Counted from the stretch's first letter, positions 15,685-24,910 are shown. The stretch is DNA of 43,102 nucleotides from CAZVRZ01 sp964629965 (GCA_964629965.1 CAZVRZ010000027.1:1-43102), one strand, 5' to 3'. Notes: a model not told the origin generated them from the sequence alone. Program-made: numbers and translations.

Positions 15685-17778
15685 ATGAAAACAGAACGTG
15701 TTCTTCGTTGGTGGCCTCTCTTCTTGATCAGCAGCATCAGCCTATTCATGGAAGTAGCCGTGATCCGCTGGCTGACCTCTGAGATTGAGGTGCTGGCTTA
15801 CTTTAAAAACCTGACGCTTTTGGCTGCTTTCTTGGGCCTGGCCATAGGATTCGCGTTGGTGGGCAAGAAGAGCGACTATCGCCAGACCTTCGCCCCCTTG
15901 TGGGGGTTATTCGCCGTTTTGGTGATCGCCGTAGGCGCAGCCAGTAACAGCCGTCCCATCTTTTACCCGGGCGGGGGAGATGAATTTATCTGGAACACGC
16001 TCTCGACCTCCTTTTGGATATCATTATTTCTGTTCATCGCCACAGTGCTTATCTTTTTCCTGACCTGTATGTTCATTTTCATACCATTGGGGCAGTCCAC
16101 CGGCGAAGAGATGGCCCTCCACCCCCCCGTGCCGGCATACATCGTAAATATCCTGGCCAGCCTGGCGGGTGTGTGGGTTTTTTCGCTGCTCTCTTACCTC
16201 CAGACCCCACCCTTTGTATGGTTTATCATTGGCTTGGCGGCTCTTGGTTTCTACGAAGCGCACCGCAAAAAGCTTGCCCGTTCTGCCATTGCGATTTACG
16301 CCATCACTGTGATTGGTATTGCCATCTTTGGAAGGGGTGTTGTCTGGTCGCCCTACAATCGTCTGACGGTCTCAGATCTTTCTTACACCGACCAGCAGAG
16401 TGGTAAGAACATCCCCATGGGCTACATGCTCAACGTCCAGCAAACCTTTTTCCAGACCGCCCTGGACTTATCGGCAGGGCACATTCAAAACCTGGCTACC
16501 TACCCAGATGTGCAGGCGACAGCGCAAGAAGCCGCGGCATCGTACGACCTGGCTTACCAGCTTGCGCCACCAAACAGTAACGTATTGATCGTGGGCGCCG
16601 GCATGGGCAACGATGCTTCTGCGGCGCTTCGCAATGGCGCCGGGCAGGTGGATGCGGTAGAGATAGACCCGGCCATCATATCCTTGGGACGCAAGCTTCA
16701 TCCCGAGCAGCCATATAGCGATCCACGCGTGCAGGCAATCGTTGACGACGCTCGCTCATACTTCAACAAAAACTCCAAGAAATACGATCTGATCTCCTTC
16801 GGCTTGTTGGACTCGCATACCCTGCTTTCAGGTTTATCCAGCGTCCGCCTGGATTCGTTCGTTTACACCCTCAACAGCTTCGAGCAGGTCAAGAAACATC
16901 TTGCTCCAGGCGGTGTGGCAGTTCTCAAGTTTGCCACAGACCTTGAAAACAATGCCTGGATCGAAGAGCGCCTCGGGCGCATGCTGGCTGAGGTGTTTGG
17001 CGCCAACGAAATCAGCGTGTACCGAGATGTATTGGGTACCACTTTTGTCGCCGGCCCACTGACCACTGCGCAAATCTCTCAGTACGGCTTACAAGCCTGG
17101 CAGCCAAATGCCGAATATGATGACTTGCCGCTCGCTACCGACGATTGGCCCTATCTGTATATGCGGGCGCGGCGCGTCCCCGCCGGTTACTGGCAGACCC
17201 TGCTGCTGATCGCTATCGTCTGCCTGGCGCTGCTAGGGCGCTCCTTTCCAGAAACTCTGCGCCCCGATTGGCACTTTTGGCTTTTAGGCGCGGCATTTCT
17301 CCTGATTGAATTCAAGAGTGTGACCGAATTAGCCTTGTTGTTCGGCACCACCTGGTTTGTCAACTCTCTGGCAATTTCAGGCGTGCTGCTGATGGCACTG
17401 GCTGCCAATCTATTTGTGCTAAAAACTCAACGAGTAGACTTGCGCCTGGCTTACCTGTTGTTATTCGTTAGTATCGTGTTCGGCTTTATCTTCCCCCTGG
17501 AAAGCCTGGCTGGGCTCCCTGCTGTCTTGAAAGCCGTGGTTGGTATGATCTTGCTTTCCCTGCCGCTTCTCTTTGCAGGCGTGATCTTTTCGGAGTCGCT
17601 GCGGCGCTGCGGAGAGACAGCCCGCCCGTTGGCTTCCAATTTCAGTGGGTCAGCCGTCGGCGGGCTGCTGGAATATGGCTCGATCTGGTGGGGTGTGAAA
17701 AGCCTGCATCTCTTGGGAGGCTTGCTATACCTGGCAGCAATGGCAATCGCGTTAAGGCGCCGTACACCGGGGAAATGA
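15685..17778 (+). CDS. Membrane protein with spermidine/spermine-synthase-like methyltransferase-fold domain
   Basis: 697 aa. About six hydrophobic helices fill residues 1-215. A soluble Rossmann domain follows with the SAM-fold glycine loop LIVGAGMGNDA near 300, the acidic VDAVEIDP, and a segment (DARSYF, then YDLISFGLLDS) as in spermidine synthases. About seven more helices occupy 510-690. Similar membrane-bound SpeE-like proteins are known in bacteria, but polyamine synthesis has not been shown for most of them, and the aminopropyltransfer Asp box is not certain here. The ATG has a strong TTAGGAGGA upstream. Its TGA stop overlaps the start of the next gene (ATGA), so the two are translationally coupled. 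Confidence 0.78.
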   Translation: MKTERVLRWWPLFLISSISLFMEVAVIRWLTSEIEVLAYFKNLTLLAAFLGLAIGFALVGKKSDYRQTFAPLWGLFAVLVIAVGAASNSRPIFYPGGGDEFIWNTLSTSFWISLFLFIATVLIFFLTCMFIFIPLGQSTGEEMALHPPVPAYIVNILASLAGVWVFSLLSYLQTPPFVWFIIGLAALGFYEAHRKKLARSAIAIYAITVIGIAIFGRGVVWSPYNRLTVSDLSYTDQQSGKNIPMGYMLNVQQTFFQTALDLSAGHIQNLATYPDVQATAQEAAASYDLAYQLAPPNSNVLIVGAGMGNDASAALRNGAGQVDAVEIDPAIISLGRKLHPEQPYSDPRVQAIVDDARSYFNKNSKKYDLISFGLLDSHTLLSGLSSVRLDSFVYTLNSFEQVKKHLAPGGVAVLKFATDLENNAWIEERLGRMLAEVFGANEISVYRDVLGTTFVAGPLTTAQISQYGLQAWQPNAEYDDLPLATDDWPYLYMRARRVPAGYWQTLLLIAIVCLALLGRSFPETLRPDWHFWLLGAAFLLIEFKSVTELALLFGTTWFVNSLAISGVLLMALAANLFVLKTQRVDLRLAYLLLFVSIVFGFIFPLESLAGLPAVLKAVVGMILLSLPLLFAGVIFSESLRRCGETARPLASNFSGSAVGGLLEYGSIWWGVKSLHLLGGLLYLAAMAIALRRRTPGK

Positions 17779-18746
17779 ACACGCTGAAAACCCGGCTCAT
17801 GAAAATAGCCACCTTTTTGATCTTCACCGGCATGCTGGCAAGCTGCACGGCTAAAACTGCCGCGCATCAAGAGCTTCTCCCCCCCACACCAGCTCCGGTT
17901 GCACAACCATCCGCTGCCCCGTCACCTTCGCCGGTTCCCTCCGCAACCATACAGATCATCCCCAGCGCCACTCCATCGTCAACCGTTACTCCAACCAGCG
18001 TACCACCTTCTCCATCCCCATCTCCCACCAACCTGGCCTGCTGGGCGAACGGAGGGCAGATAGAACTGCAGCAACTCGCCACAGAGCTGCTGCGCGAGCC
18101 ATTGGATTTTCGTGTTTACCTGCCGCCTTGTTACCACGAGCAGCCAGAGCGTTACTACCCGTCCCTGTACCTGATCCACGGCCAGGGTTTTACCGATGAT
18201 CAATGGGACCGGCTAGGCGCCGATGAAATCGCCAACGCCCTGATCCTGGCTGGCGAAGCATCTCCTTTCTTGATCATCATGCCGCGCGATCGGCTCTGGA
18301 CCCAACCGGTAAGAGATCCTTTCGGAAAAGCAGTCATCGAGGTACTCATCCCCTGGGTAGAACAGCACTATCGCCTCCAGGACGATCGAGAAGCTCGCGC
18401 CATTGGAGGACTGTCCCGCGGCGCGGGTTGGGCCATCCACCTGGGCTTGGGCCATTGGGAGATGTTCAGTATCATCGGCGCACACAGCCTGCCGGTATTT
18501 CTGGACGATACCCCCTCGATACGCCCTTGGCTGGATAGTATCCCTTCCGAATCTATGCCGCGCTTCTACCTGGATATGGGAGTAAACGATCAGGCCGGGA
18601 TCCGCCAATCGGCGACCTGGTTTGAAGCGCTGCTCAATGAACGCGGCTATCCCCATGAGTGGCGCCTGTTCCCGGGTTTTCACAACGAGGAATACTGGCA
18701 AGCTCATGTGGAACAATATATGCGCTGGTATGTGCGCGATTGGTAA
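17775..18746 (+). CDS. Secreted lipoprotein esterase (Fes/antigen-85-like alpha/beta hydrolase)
   Basis: 323 aa. The start at 17775 overlaps the previous stop (ATGA); the frame is open upstream, but only this start gives a clean signal. The signal peptide ends in the lipobox LASC (Cys24). About 65 residues of Pro/Ser/Thr linker follow, then an alpha/beta hydrolase of the esterase-D (Esterase_D/Fes) type: LYLIHGQG oxyanion strand, nucleophile Ser214 in GLSRGAG, acid probably in FYLDMGVND, and the catalytic His in FPGFHNEEYW. Substrate is unknown: possibly carbohydrate esters or acylated surface polymers. Pairing with a membrane aminopropyl/methyltransferase-like protein is the only context. 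Confidence 0.82.
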   Translation: MNTLKTRLMKIATFLIFTGMLASCTAKTAAHQELLPPTPAPVAQPSAAPSPSPVPSATIQIIPSATPSSTVTPTSVPPSPSPSPTNLACWANGGQIELQQLATELLREPLDFRVYLPPCYHEQPERYYPSLYLIHGQGFTDDQWDRLGADEIANALILAGEASPFLIIMPRDRLWTQPVRDPFGKAVIEVLIPWVEQHYRLQDDREARAIGGLSRGAGWAIHLGLGHWEMFSIIGAHSLPVFLDDTPSIRPWLDSIPSESMPRFYLDMGVNDQAGIRQSATWFEALLNERGYPHEWRLFPGFHNEEYWQAHVEQYMRWYVRDW

Positions 18747-18762
18747 AACATCGCCCAAACCC

Positions 18763-18777
18763 TGATATAATCGCCTA
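18763..18777 (+). promoter_or_regulatory. Extended -10 promoter placing the TSS at the gatC start codon
   Basis: TG (18763-18764), A, perfect TATAAT (18766-18771), 6-nt spacer CGCCTA, then the gatC ATG at 18778. No Shine-Dalgarno. The TSS expected about 7 nt after the -10 falls on the A of ATG. The same layout, with the same 10 bases CCCTGATATA, occurs at lipB (43002-43011). Confidence 0.6.
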
Positions 18778-19065
18778 ATGCAACTAACCCTGGATGAAGT
18801 CGAACATATCGCCTCGCTGGCCCGGCTGAAACTAACCGCGGCAGAAAAAGCTCATTATTGCGAGCAACTTTCTGCCATCTTGGACTATGCCGCCCGGTTG
18901 CAAACGCTGGACACATCTGGCATTCCCCCCACGGCCAGCGTGCTGCCGCCGCGCAGCGTTCTACGCCCCGATGTGGTGCAGAATGGGCTGGATACCGCCG
19001 AGCTGTTGCAAAACGCTCCCGAAATAGATGCATCTCAGTTCCGCGTACCACCCGTGTTGGAATGA
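18778..19065 (+). CDS. gatC: Aspartyl/glutamyl-tRNA amidotransferase subunit C
   Basis: 95 aa. Small subunit that wraps around GatA and stabilises the GatCAB complex, which converts Glu-tRNA(Gln) (and often Asp-tRNA(Asn)) to the amide form. Typical features: VEHIASLARLKLTAAEK at the N-terminus and a helix LSAILDYAARLQTLDTSGIPP, the belt region. The C-terminus FRVPPVLE matches the family ending. gatA follows after 9 nt; gatB is encoded about 7.7 kb away on the other strand. It has no Shine-Dalgarno and appears to be translated from a leaderless message. Confidence 0.93.
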   Translation: MQLTLDEVEHIASLARLKLTAAEKAHYCEQLSAILDYAARLQTLDTSGIPPTASVLPPRSVLRPDVVQNGLDTAELLQNAPEIDASQFRVPPVLE

Positions 19066-19074
19066 TTTAGAACC

Positions 19075-20565
19075 ATGGAAGAACTCACCGACCTGACCTT
19101 GAATCAGGCTGCCCAGGCCTTGCGCCGGGGAGATGTTTCCAGCCGCGAATTGACTCAAGCCTACCTGGAACGCATCGAACGCCTGGAACCTGCCATCCAT
19201 GCTTATTTGACTCTGACACCAGAAAAGGCCATCGACCAGGCTGCCAGGGCTGACCGGCAGTTGGCAGAGTGGCGCCGCAGCTCCGACCAAAACGCCCCGC
19301 TGCTGCTGGGAGTCCCGATTGCCGTCAAAGATGTGTTGGCAGTTGCCGGTGTGCGCTGCACCTGTGGTTCACGCATCCTGGAAAATTTTGTTCCCCCCTT
19401 CAGCGCCACCACCGTCGAACGCCTGTTGGCAGCCGGAGTAGTGATCCTGGGCAAAACCAACACCGATGAGTTTGCAATGGGGTCTTCCACTGAGAACTCC
19501 GCTTATGGCGTCACCCACAATCCCTGGAAGCTGGACCATGTGCCGGGCGGTTCCAGTGGAGGTAGCGCGGCAGCAGTTGCGGCGCGGCTGGCGCCAATAG
19601 CCCTAGGAACGGATACGGGGGGCAGCGTCCGCCAGCCGGCCTCTTTCTGCGGCGTGACGGGCATCAAGCCGACCTATGGGCGCGTTTCCCGGTATGGCCT
19701 GGTAGCATATGGTTCTTCACTGGATACCGTGGGAACGCTGGCTCGCGATGCAGTCGACGCAGCCACAATATTCTCCTTGATCGCTGGGACCGACCCTCGC
19801 GACGCCACCACCATGGATATTCCGGTTCCTAAGATCGAGTTGTCGAATTCAACCGATCTGCATGGGCTGAGGGTGGGCGTGCCGGCCGAGTATTTCATCG
19901 AGGGCATCCAGCCTGAGGTTGAAGCTGCCACACGGGCAGCCATTGAAATATTGCATTCCATGGGCGCCACGCTAAAAACGATCAGCCTACCGCACACCGA
20001 ATATGCTTTGCCGGTCTACTATCTGATCGCACCGGCAGAAGCCTCTGCGAACCTGGCCCGTTATGATGGCGTTCGCTATGGACCACGCGTTGCGGGCGAG
20101 GCAATGTGGGATATTTTCTTTAACACACGCGGCGAAAAGTTTGGCTCCGAAGTCAAACGCCGTATCATGCTGGGCACCTATGCCCTCTCTGCAGGTTATT
20201 ACGACGCATATTACGGGCAAGCCCAAAAAGTTCGCACCCTGATCAAACGCGATTTCGAAGCCGCATTCGAGAGCGTCGATGTGATTGCGGCGCCGGTCGC
20301 TCCATCTACCGCCTTCCGCATTGGCGAGCACTCCGACGATCCGTTGGCCATGTACCTGGAGGATGTTTTCACCCTGCCGGCCAACCTGGCTGGCGTGCCT
20401 GGCCTGGCCTTCCCAGCGGGTTTTGATCACCAGGGGTTGCCAATCGGTGTGCAGTTAATGGGCCCTCATTTCCGCGAGGAAATTCTTTTCGAGGCAGCCC
20501 ACGCCTACCAATTGGTCACGGAATGGCACCTGCGCCGGCCAGAGTTGGGTGCTTCCCCGGCATAA
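19075..20565 (+). CDS. gatA: Aspartyl/glutamyl-tRNA amidotransferase subunit A
   Basis: 496 aa amidase-signature enzyme. Hydrolyses glutamine and delivers ammonia to GatB. The Ser-cisSer-Lys triad is visible: Lys in GVPIAVKDV near residue 84, cis-Ser in GGSSGGSAAAV near 159-161, and the nucleophilic Ser in GTDTGGSVRQPA near 183. The family C-terminal block (DVFTLPANLAGVPGLAFPAG) is intact. The ATG follows gatC by 9 nt. It converges with the deoxynucleoside kinase gene, with 11 nt between the stops and no terminator hairpin. Confidence 0.96.
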   Translation: MEELTDLTLNQAAQALRRGDVSSRELTQAYLERIERLEPAIHAYLTLTPEKAIDQAARADRQLAEWRRSSDQNAPLLLGVPIAVKDVLAVAGVRCTCGSRILENFVPPFSATTVERLLAAGVVILGKTNTDEFAMGSSTENSAYGVTHNPWKLDHVPGGSSGGSAAAVAARLAPIALGTDTGGSVRQPASFCGVTGIKPTYGRVSRYGLVAYGSSLDTVGTLARDAVDAATIFSLIAGTDPRDATTMDIPVPKIELSNSTDLHGLRVGVPAEYFIEGIQPEVEAATRAAIEILHSMGATLKTISLPHTEYALPVYYLIAPAEASANLARYDGVRYGPRVAGEAMWDIFFNTRGEKFGSEVKRRIMLGTYALSAGYYDAYYGQAQKVRTLIKRDFEAAFESVDVIAAPVAPSTAFRIGEHSDDPLAMYLEDVFTLPANLAGVPGLAFPAGFDHQGLPIGVQLMGPHFREEILFEAAHAYQLVTEWHLRRPELGASPA

Positions 20566-20576
20566 CACACTGCGGC

Positions 20577-21251
20577 TCAATCAACCAGGCCTCCGTTCAA
20601 TTCCTCGAGCGTAAAACTGACCTCTTCCTTGCCAGTCAACTTCTCTTGCACCTTACTGACGATCAAATCCAGGTGAGCGGGGTGAGCTACATAATCCAGG
20701 TTATCTGCAGGCACGGTGAGAACCGGGCAAAGGCTAAAATCGGCAATCCAACACTCATATAAAGCGTTTAGCTGATCCAGGTAGCTGACGCTGATCTCGC
20801 GTTCGTAGCCCCGGCCCCGCAGAGCAATCCGTTCCAGCAAGCGCGGCGCAGAGGCGCGCAGGTATATCAACAGGTCAGGCGGAGGCAAGAATTCTACCAA
20901 TACCTGATACAGATCCCGGTAAGTGTGATAATCTCGCTCCTGCATAATGCCCTGCCGGTATAGATTCGCGGCGAAAATCTCCGCATCCTCGTAGACGCTG
21001 CGGTCTTGCACAGCCGAAATGGGGCACAGAATCAAATGGCGGTGCAAACGCAATCGGCGCGCCAGGAAAAAAACCTGAGATTGAAAGGCCCATGCGCCCA
21101 TATCCTGGTAAAAATCTGCCAGGTATGGATTTTCAGCCTCGGGCTCATAAAACGGTTCCCAGTTCAGGCGCTGGCAGAGCAAACGAACCAGCGTGGATTT
21201 TCCTACGCCAATGTTACCCGCAACCGCAATAAATTTCTTCATGGGCTCCAT
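20577..21251 (-). CDS. Deoxynucleoside kinase (dGK/dCK-type)
   Basis: 224 aa. Phosphorylates deoxynucleosides (deoxyguanosine/deoxyadenosine or deoxycytidine) with ATP in nucleotide salvage. The P-loop is AGNIGVGKST near residues 11-20; the DRS motif appears as QDRSVYEDAEIF, and the lid arginines in LRGRGYE. Length is normal. The start is uncertain between ATG 21251 and ATG 21242 (Met4). The first lies 8 nt after a -10 element and would be leaderless; the second has GGAG only 3 nt upstream. Similar family members differ in base preference, so the substrate is not assigned. Confidence 0.88.
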   Translation of the reverse strand: MEPMKKFIAVAGNIGVGKSTLVRLLCQRLNWEPFYEPEAENPYLADFYQDMGAWAFQSQVFFLARRLRLHRHLILCPISAVQDRSVYEDAEIFAANLYRQGIMQERDYHTYRDLYQVLVEFLPPPDLLIYLRASAPRLLERIALRGRGYEREISVSYLDQLNALYECWIADFSLCPVLTVPADNLDYVAHPAHLDLIVSKVQEKLTGKEEVSFTLEELNGGLVD

Positions 21252-21259
21252 CCTACTGA

Positions 21260-21289
21260 TCGATACCGTCTAAGCATCACCAAAGTCAA
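21260..21289 (-). promoter_or_regulatory. Promoter of deoxynucleoside kinase gene
   Basis: Minus strand -35 TTGACT (21289-21284), 18-nt spacer, -10 TATCGA (21265-21260), then 8 nt to the ATG at 21251. The -35 overlaps the stop codon of the upstream gene. This is one of the few good -35 boxes in the window. Confidence 0.5.
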
Positions 21290-23640
21290 TCTTTCACCAG
21301 GCAAGCAACCGCCAGGCCGCGTTCGTCATCCATGGCCAGGTCAAGGTGATGACCTGGGCGGAAACCGGCGACATCGATCACGCGCAAACAGCTCAAGTAT
21401 GCTGCCTCGCTGCACCCCACCGCACCCTGAACTCCTGCGCCAGGAAGGAAACGCTCCAGGCAATTGGGAGTCTGATAGAAAAAGGCTTTGTTGAAAACAG
21501 CATCTTTATCATCCAAATAGATCGCCAAAGGATATATATTGGCCTCCACCAGGTCCTGAAAGAAGTGCGTTCCCAAAGAAGGCTCCGGCGCAGAACCCAA
21601 GCCTTGCCCCGACAGTTCAACCAACGACCGAGTATTGTAGATATCCGAATAACCGATTGGCACACCCAGGTCCGGATTCGATGTACCCCATCTCCCTGGG
21701 CCAACACAGATAAAGGTTTCGTCCGCCATTTTCGCATTCAAATGTCCAATGGTGCGAGCCAGCTCAGAACGCAGATTCTCTGCCGGCAGTGCATGGTATC
21801 CTTCGGGATCGATAAATACAACCCAGCGCACATTTTCCACGTAACCTTCGGGCACGACTCGGCGGGTGGAAAAAATAATATCATTCGGCGGGATATGCTG
21901 CGGAAAGCGCGCCTTGACATCTCTCAGGTGACTTTGCGGACGGCATTGCAGCAAGCAAATTTGGATCTCAGGCTGTAATGCCTGAGGGTCCTTGATCTGC
22001 ACGGTAAATTCCGTATCTACCGGCGACCGGTATATTTCCTCTAATTTTTTTAGCATCGCCCGCATGCGTTCTGCCAACGGTGTTCGCCTTAGCATTTCAT
22101 CAAAGGTGAGCACCAGTTGATCCGTGCCGCCTTCGAGGATCGCACTGCGAATCGGCCGCAGATAACCGCCATCGTCGAGTTGCGCCACATAACGCAGCGG
22201 CGCGTAGCGCGAAGAAAGCACCTCGGCAGCCGGCAGAGTGACCAGCTCATTTTTCTCCAGGTCGATCAGATCCACAAAATGCTGCGAGTAACGGCGTATA
22301 TTTTTGGCGGAGTCAGTGGGATACAACAATGGATGGCTGAGTGCTACCAGGCGAGGGTAATCGTTCCCCACTCGATCAACCGCCCGGGTGCCCAAGCCCC
22401 ATACCAGGCGTAAGAAACCATCCTCCCTGCGTATCTGAGGAGACCAGCGATAAAGGTTGCGACTAAAAGCCACCCCGGCGGCATGCGGCAGGTAATATTT
22501 GCCAAAACGCTCACCTTGCACAACCTGGATAAGAACTGCCATGCGTTCATCGTAATCTTGCAAACCTTTGCTGCGCCGGTACATGAGGGCATCCGGATTC
22601 AAGATGCTCGAATAGATCATCTTAATCGCGCGGATCAAAGCTGCCAGGTTTTCGTCCAGCGTACCCTGGTTCGGGCAAAAATGGCTTTCGTACTTGCCGG
22701 CAAAGGAGGCGCCAAAATTATCCTCCAGCAAGCTGGAAGAACGCACGATCAGAGGCAGCGGGCCTATATGCTCTAAGAGCTCACGCAGCCGGTCGCTTGC
22801 ATCCTGAGGAAAGTCACCTGCCAGGAAATCACGGCGGACGATCGGGTAATCTGCCCGGATCTGGGCTTCGCTCTTATATTTCTGATCGCTCCACTGCATC
22901 AGGTTATTTAGCGACATGAACCGATAGGTGATATCGGCTCCCAGGAAATACGATTCGGGCATGCTCAGATTCTGGCGGATATCGTCAGAGGCGACCGAGT
23001 TTAAAATGCGTACAGCCAGGAGCATACCGGCAGATTTACCGCCAATTTTCCCGCCACCGATCTTGCGCCAACGGATTTCGTTCAGGTCAGAAATCGTCAA
23101 CCATTCTTTGGCAATATTGATATAGGCCAATTGGTCACTGATCAACGAGCGAATCAAGACCACCTTGATCTCCCGCAGGCGGGGCTCCATCTTATTCCGT
23201 TCACCCTCTGGCATTTTCTCAATTGCCAGGGCCTGTTCAAAAAGCATTTCCTGAGGAGCCAATTCAGGATTGAACGAGACCATCAAATCCTGGCTGTGAG
23301 CACCACGCTCACTTAATGTTTGCCGAACGATTTCCTCAAACAATTCATAGGGCAGGTTATTGGCAAAATAAAAATCGGTCAGGTGTTCGCGGATGCGCGT
23401 CAAGCGCGTTTCCCATACGTCTGCGGGCTCTTCCGAAAATGGGTTATGCAGCGCCTCGCGTGCCTGCGAGCGGATGGCTTGCTCACGCACCTCGATCTCG
23501 AATTGACCAGGCGTGATAACGCCACGCTGAAACAGATCGCGCCGCATGCGGGCGCGCATGGAACTGCTCAAAATAGGATATTGCACCAGAGCCAGGTAAA
23601 TACGGAGCGTTTTATCAGCAAAAGTATGAGGCAGCATCAC
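21286..23640 (-). CDS. PEP/pyruvate-binding-domain protein lacking phosphohistidine and PEP domains
   Basis: 784 aa. The middle third matches the ATP-grasp nucleotide-binding domain of PEP synthase and pyruvate phosphate dikinase: GGKSAGMLLAV near residue 203, LIVRSSSLLEDNFGASFAGKY near 300, GVAFSRNLY near 395, and ICLLQCRPQS near 570. The swivelling His domain and the C-terminal PEP barrel of those enzymes are absent. Instead there is an unrecognised about 200-residue C-terminal region with CVGPGRWGTSNPDLGVPIGY, and a helical N-terminal about 190 residues. It may use ATP to activate another substrate or depend on a partner for the missing steps. The start is GTG 23640 or ATG 23637; neither has a clear Shine-Dalgarno. 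Confidence 0.8.
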   Translation of the reverse strand: MMLPHTFADKTLRIYLALVQYPILSSSMRARMRRDLFQRGVITPGQFEIEVREQAIRSQAREALHNPFSEEPADVWETRLTRIREHLTDFYFANNLPYELFEEIVRQTLSERGAHSQDLMVSFNPELAPQEMLFEQALAIEKMPEGERNKMEPRLREIKVVLIRSLISDQLAYINIAKEWLTISDLNEIRWRKIGGGKIGGKSAGMLLAVRILNSVASDDIRQNLSMPESYFLGADITYRFMSLNNLMQWSDQKYKSEAQIRADYPIVRRDFLAGDFPQDASDRLRELLEHIGPLPLIVRSSSLLEDNFGASFAGKYESHFCPNQGTLDENLAALIRAIKMIYSSILNPDALMYRRSKGLQDYDERMAVLIQVVQGERFGKYYLPHAAGVAFSRNLYRWSPQIRREDGFLRLVWGLGTRAVDRVGNDYPRLVALSHPLLYPTDSAKNIRRYSQHFVDLIDLEKNELVTLPAAEVLSSRYAPLRYVAQLDDGGYLRPIRSAILEGGTDQLVLTFDEMLRRTPLAERMRAMLKKLEEIYRSPVDTEFTVQIKDPQALQPEIQICLLQCRPQSHLRDVKARFPQHIPPNDIIFSTRRVVPEGYVENVRWVVFIDPEGYHALPAENLRSELARTIGHLNAKMADETFICVGPGRWGTSNPDLGVPIGYSDIYNTRSLVELSGQGLGSAPEPSLGTHFFQDLVEANIYPLAIYLDDKDAVFNKAFFYQTPNCLERFLPGAGVQGAVGCSEAAYLSCLRVIDVAGFRPGHHLDLAMDDERGLAVACLVKD

Positions 23641-23650
23641 AACAACCAGT

Positions 23651-23711
23651 TAAAATAAAAATTGCAGGCTGTCGCGCAACAAGTTCGAACCCTGTTACCC
23701 CGCCAACCTGC
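23651..23711 (-). terminator. Rho-independent terminator after dnaN
   Basis: On the minus strand 48 nt (23711-23664) fold into a long imperfect hairpin: outer arms GCAGGTTG and CAGCCTGC pair, then further CG and AACAGG/CTTGTT pairs. It is followed by AATTTTTATTTTA. The U-rich part ends only 11 nt before the start of the downstream gene. Confidence 0.6.
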
Positions 23712-23754
23712 AACCATGCGAAAAACTTTTCCTCTGCAGATCAACCCCAAACGA

Positions 23755-24888
23755 TCAACTCCCCAGGTGCATGGGCATGATCACATGCAGGAAGTTATCT
23801 TCTCCCACCGGGTGGATCACGCCCGGGCTGGTTTCAGTGTTTGTCTCTAAAGCCACGTTCGGCGATTTGATCACATCCAACACATCACGCATAAAGCGTA
23901 CGTTAAAAGCGATCAACAGTGGAATGCCTTCTATATTAGCATCCACAACCGTCTGGTTATAGCCGGTTTCCTCAGATTGTCCAGAAATTTCAACCGTTCC
24001 TGGCTGCATCTCACCACCGGGTACAATATTGACCCGGGCAATATGCGAACCTTCTCGAGCAAAGATTTCTGCCTGGCGGCATGCTTTCAGGAAGGCAGAG
24101 GTGGTCATCACTGTACGGGTTTGATAAGAGCGCGGGATAACCTGGCCCAGATCCGGATAAGCCCCATCAATGAGCTGCGAGACCAATTCTACATCCTTCA
24201 TCCTGAAAATGACCTGCCCGCGGCCAGGTGGAATTACCATGGTCAGCATTTGATCGCCATCGCCTGAGATGCGAGCCAACTCGCTCAGTGCACGCGCCGG
24301 AATGATCGCACTGATCGGGCGAGCAACCGAGGATGAAAGCTCAGCCTTGCGCACAGATAGGCGGAAACCGTCCGCAGCCGAGAGCGTGAGTTTATTATCA
24401 GTAACTGTGAGGTAGACACCCGTCAAAACCGGGCGAGCTTCATCGGTAGAGGCTGCAAAAACTACTTGCTGGATCATATCTTTGAGATCTGCCACGTTGA
24501 ATTGGATGCCATGATCCAGGTCTGGCATCGGCATGGGCGGAAATTCCTGCGAGTCAATACACTTAATATCTGTGTTCGAAGCGCCGCACCGCACGTTTAA
24601 TGTTTGGGTGCGAACATTTAAAGACATTTCAACATGGTCATTGGCCAAGGTGCTGACCAGGTCGGTGTATGTTCGAGCCGGCGCGGTGGTCGATCCTTCT
24701 TCCTCCACCTTGGCACCGATCCAACACGTGATTCCCAACTCCAAATTGGTAGCAGACAGGCGCAAGCGGCCCTCATCAGTGGCTATCAGGACATTTGCCA
24801 ACACAGGCAGCGTGCTGCGCGGCGAAACCGCTCGCGAAACAATATTCAAACCATGGGCCAGATTCTCTTGCAGGACAGAAACCTTCAT
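23755..24888 (-). CDS. dnaN: DNA polymerase III sliding clamp, beta subunit
   Basis: 377 aa. Forms the dimeric ring that tethers the replicative polymerase to DNA. It has three repeated clamp domains of about 120 residues each; the start MKVSVLQENLAHGL and SPRSTLPVLANVL are typical, as are TGVYLTVTDNKLTLSAADGFRLS (domain 2) and the C-terminus VIMPMHL (family usually ends MPMR or MPVR). Here the penultimate Arg is replaced by HLGS, a mild departure. dnaA and oriC are not in the window, so it is away from the usual dnaA-dnaN arrangement. The ATG at 24888 has AAGGAGAGG upstream. Confidence 0.96.
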   Translation of the reverse strand: MKVSVLQENLAHGLNIVSRAVSPRSTLPVLANVLIATDEGRLRLSATNLELGITCWIGAKVEEEGSTTAPARTYTDLVSTLANDHVEMSLNVRTQTLNVRCGASNTDIKCIDSQEFPPMPMPDLDHGIQFNVADLKDMIQQVVFAASTDEARPVLTGVYLTVTDNKLTLSAADGFRLSVRKAELSSSVARPISAIIPARALSELARISGDGDQMLTMVIPPGRGQVIFRMKDVELVSQLIDGAYPDLGQVIPRSYQTRTVMTTSAFLKACRQAEIFAREGSHIARVNIVPGGEMQPGTVEISGQSEETGYNQTVVDANIEGIPLLIAFNVRFMRDVLDVIKSPNVALETNTETSPGVIHPVGEDNFLHVIMPMHLGS

Positions 24889-24910
24889 AGGAAGCCTCTC
24901 CTTGTATAGA

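Noticed and set aside
14235..15749. Reading the two frames as separate genes, or as a pseudogene
   Set aside because: The second frame would begin inside a thioredoxin fold with no Shine-Dalgarno, the single stop falls on the catalytic Cys, and a SECIS-like hairpin follows. A selenoprotein explains all three better, though an error or pseudogene is not excluded.
23670..23711. tRNA-like sequence (T-loop TTCGAAC, CCTGC followed by AACCA)
   Set aside because: Only the T-arm-like bases and a 5-bp closing stem are present; no anticodon or D arm can be formed. On the minus strand the same bases form a hairpin followed by a U-run, which fits a terminator.
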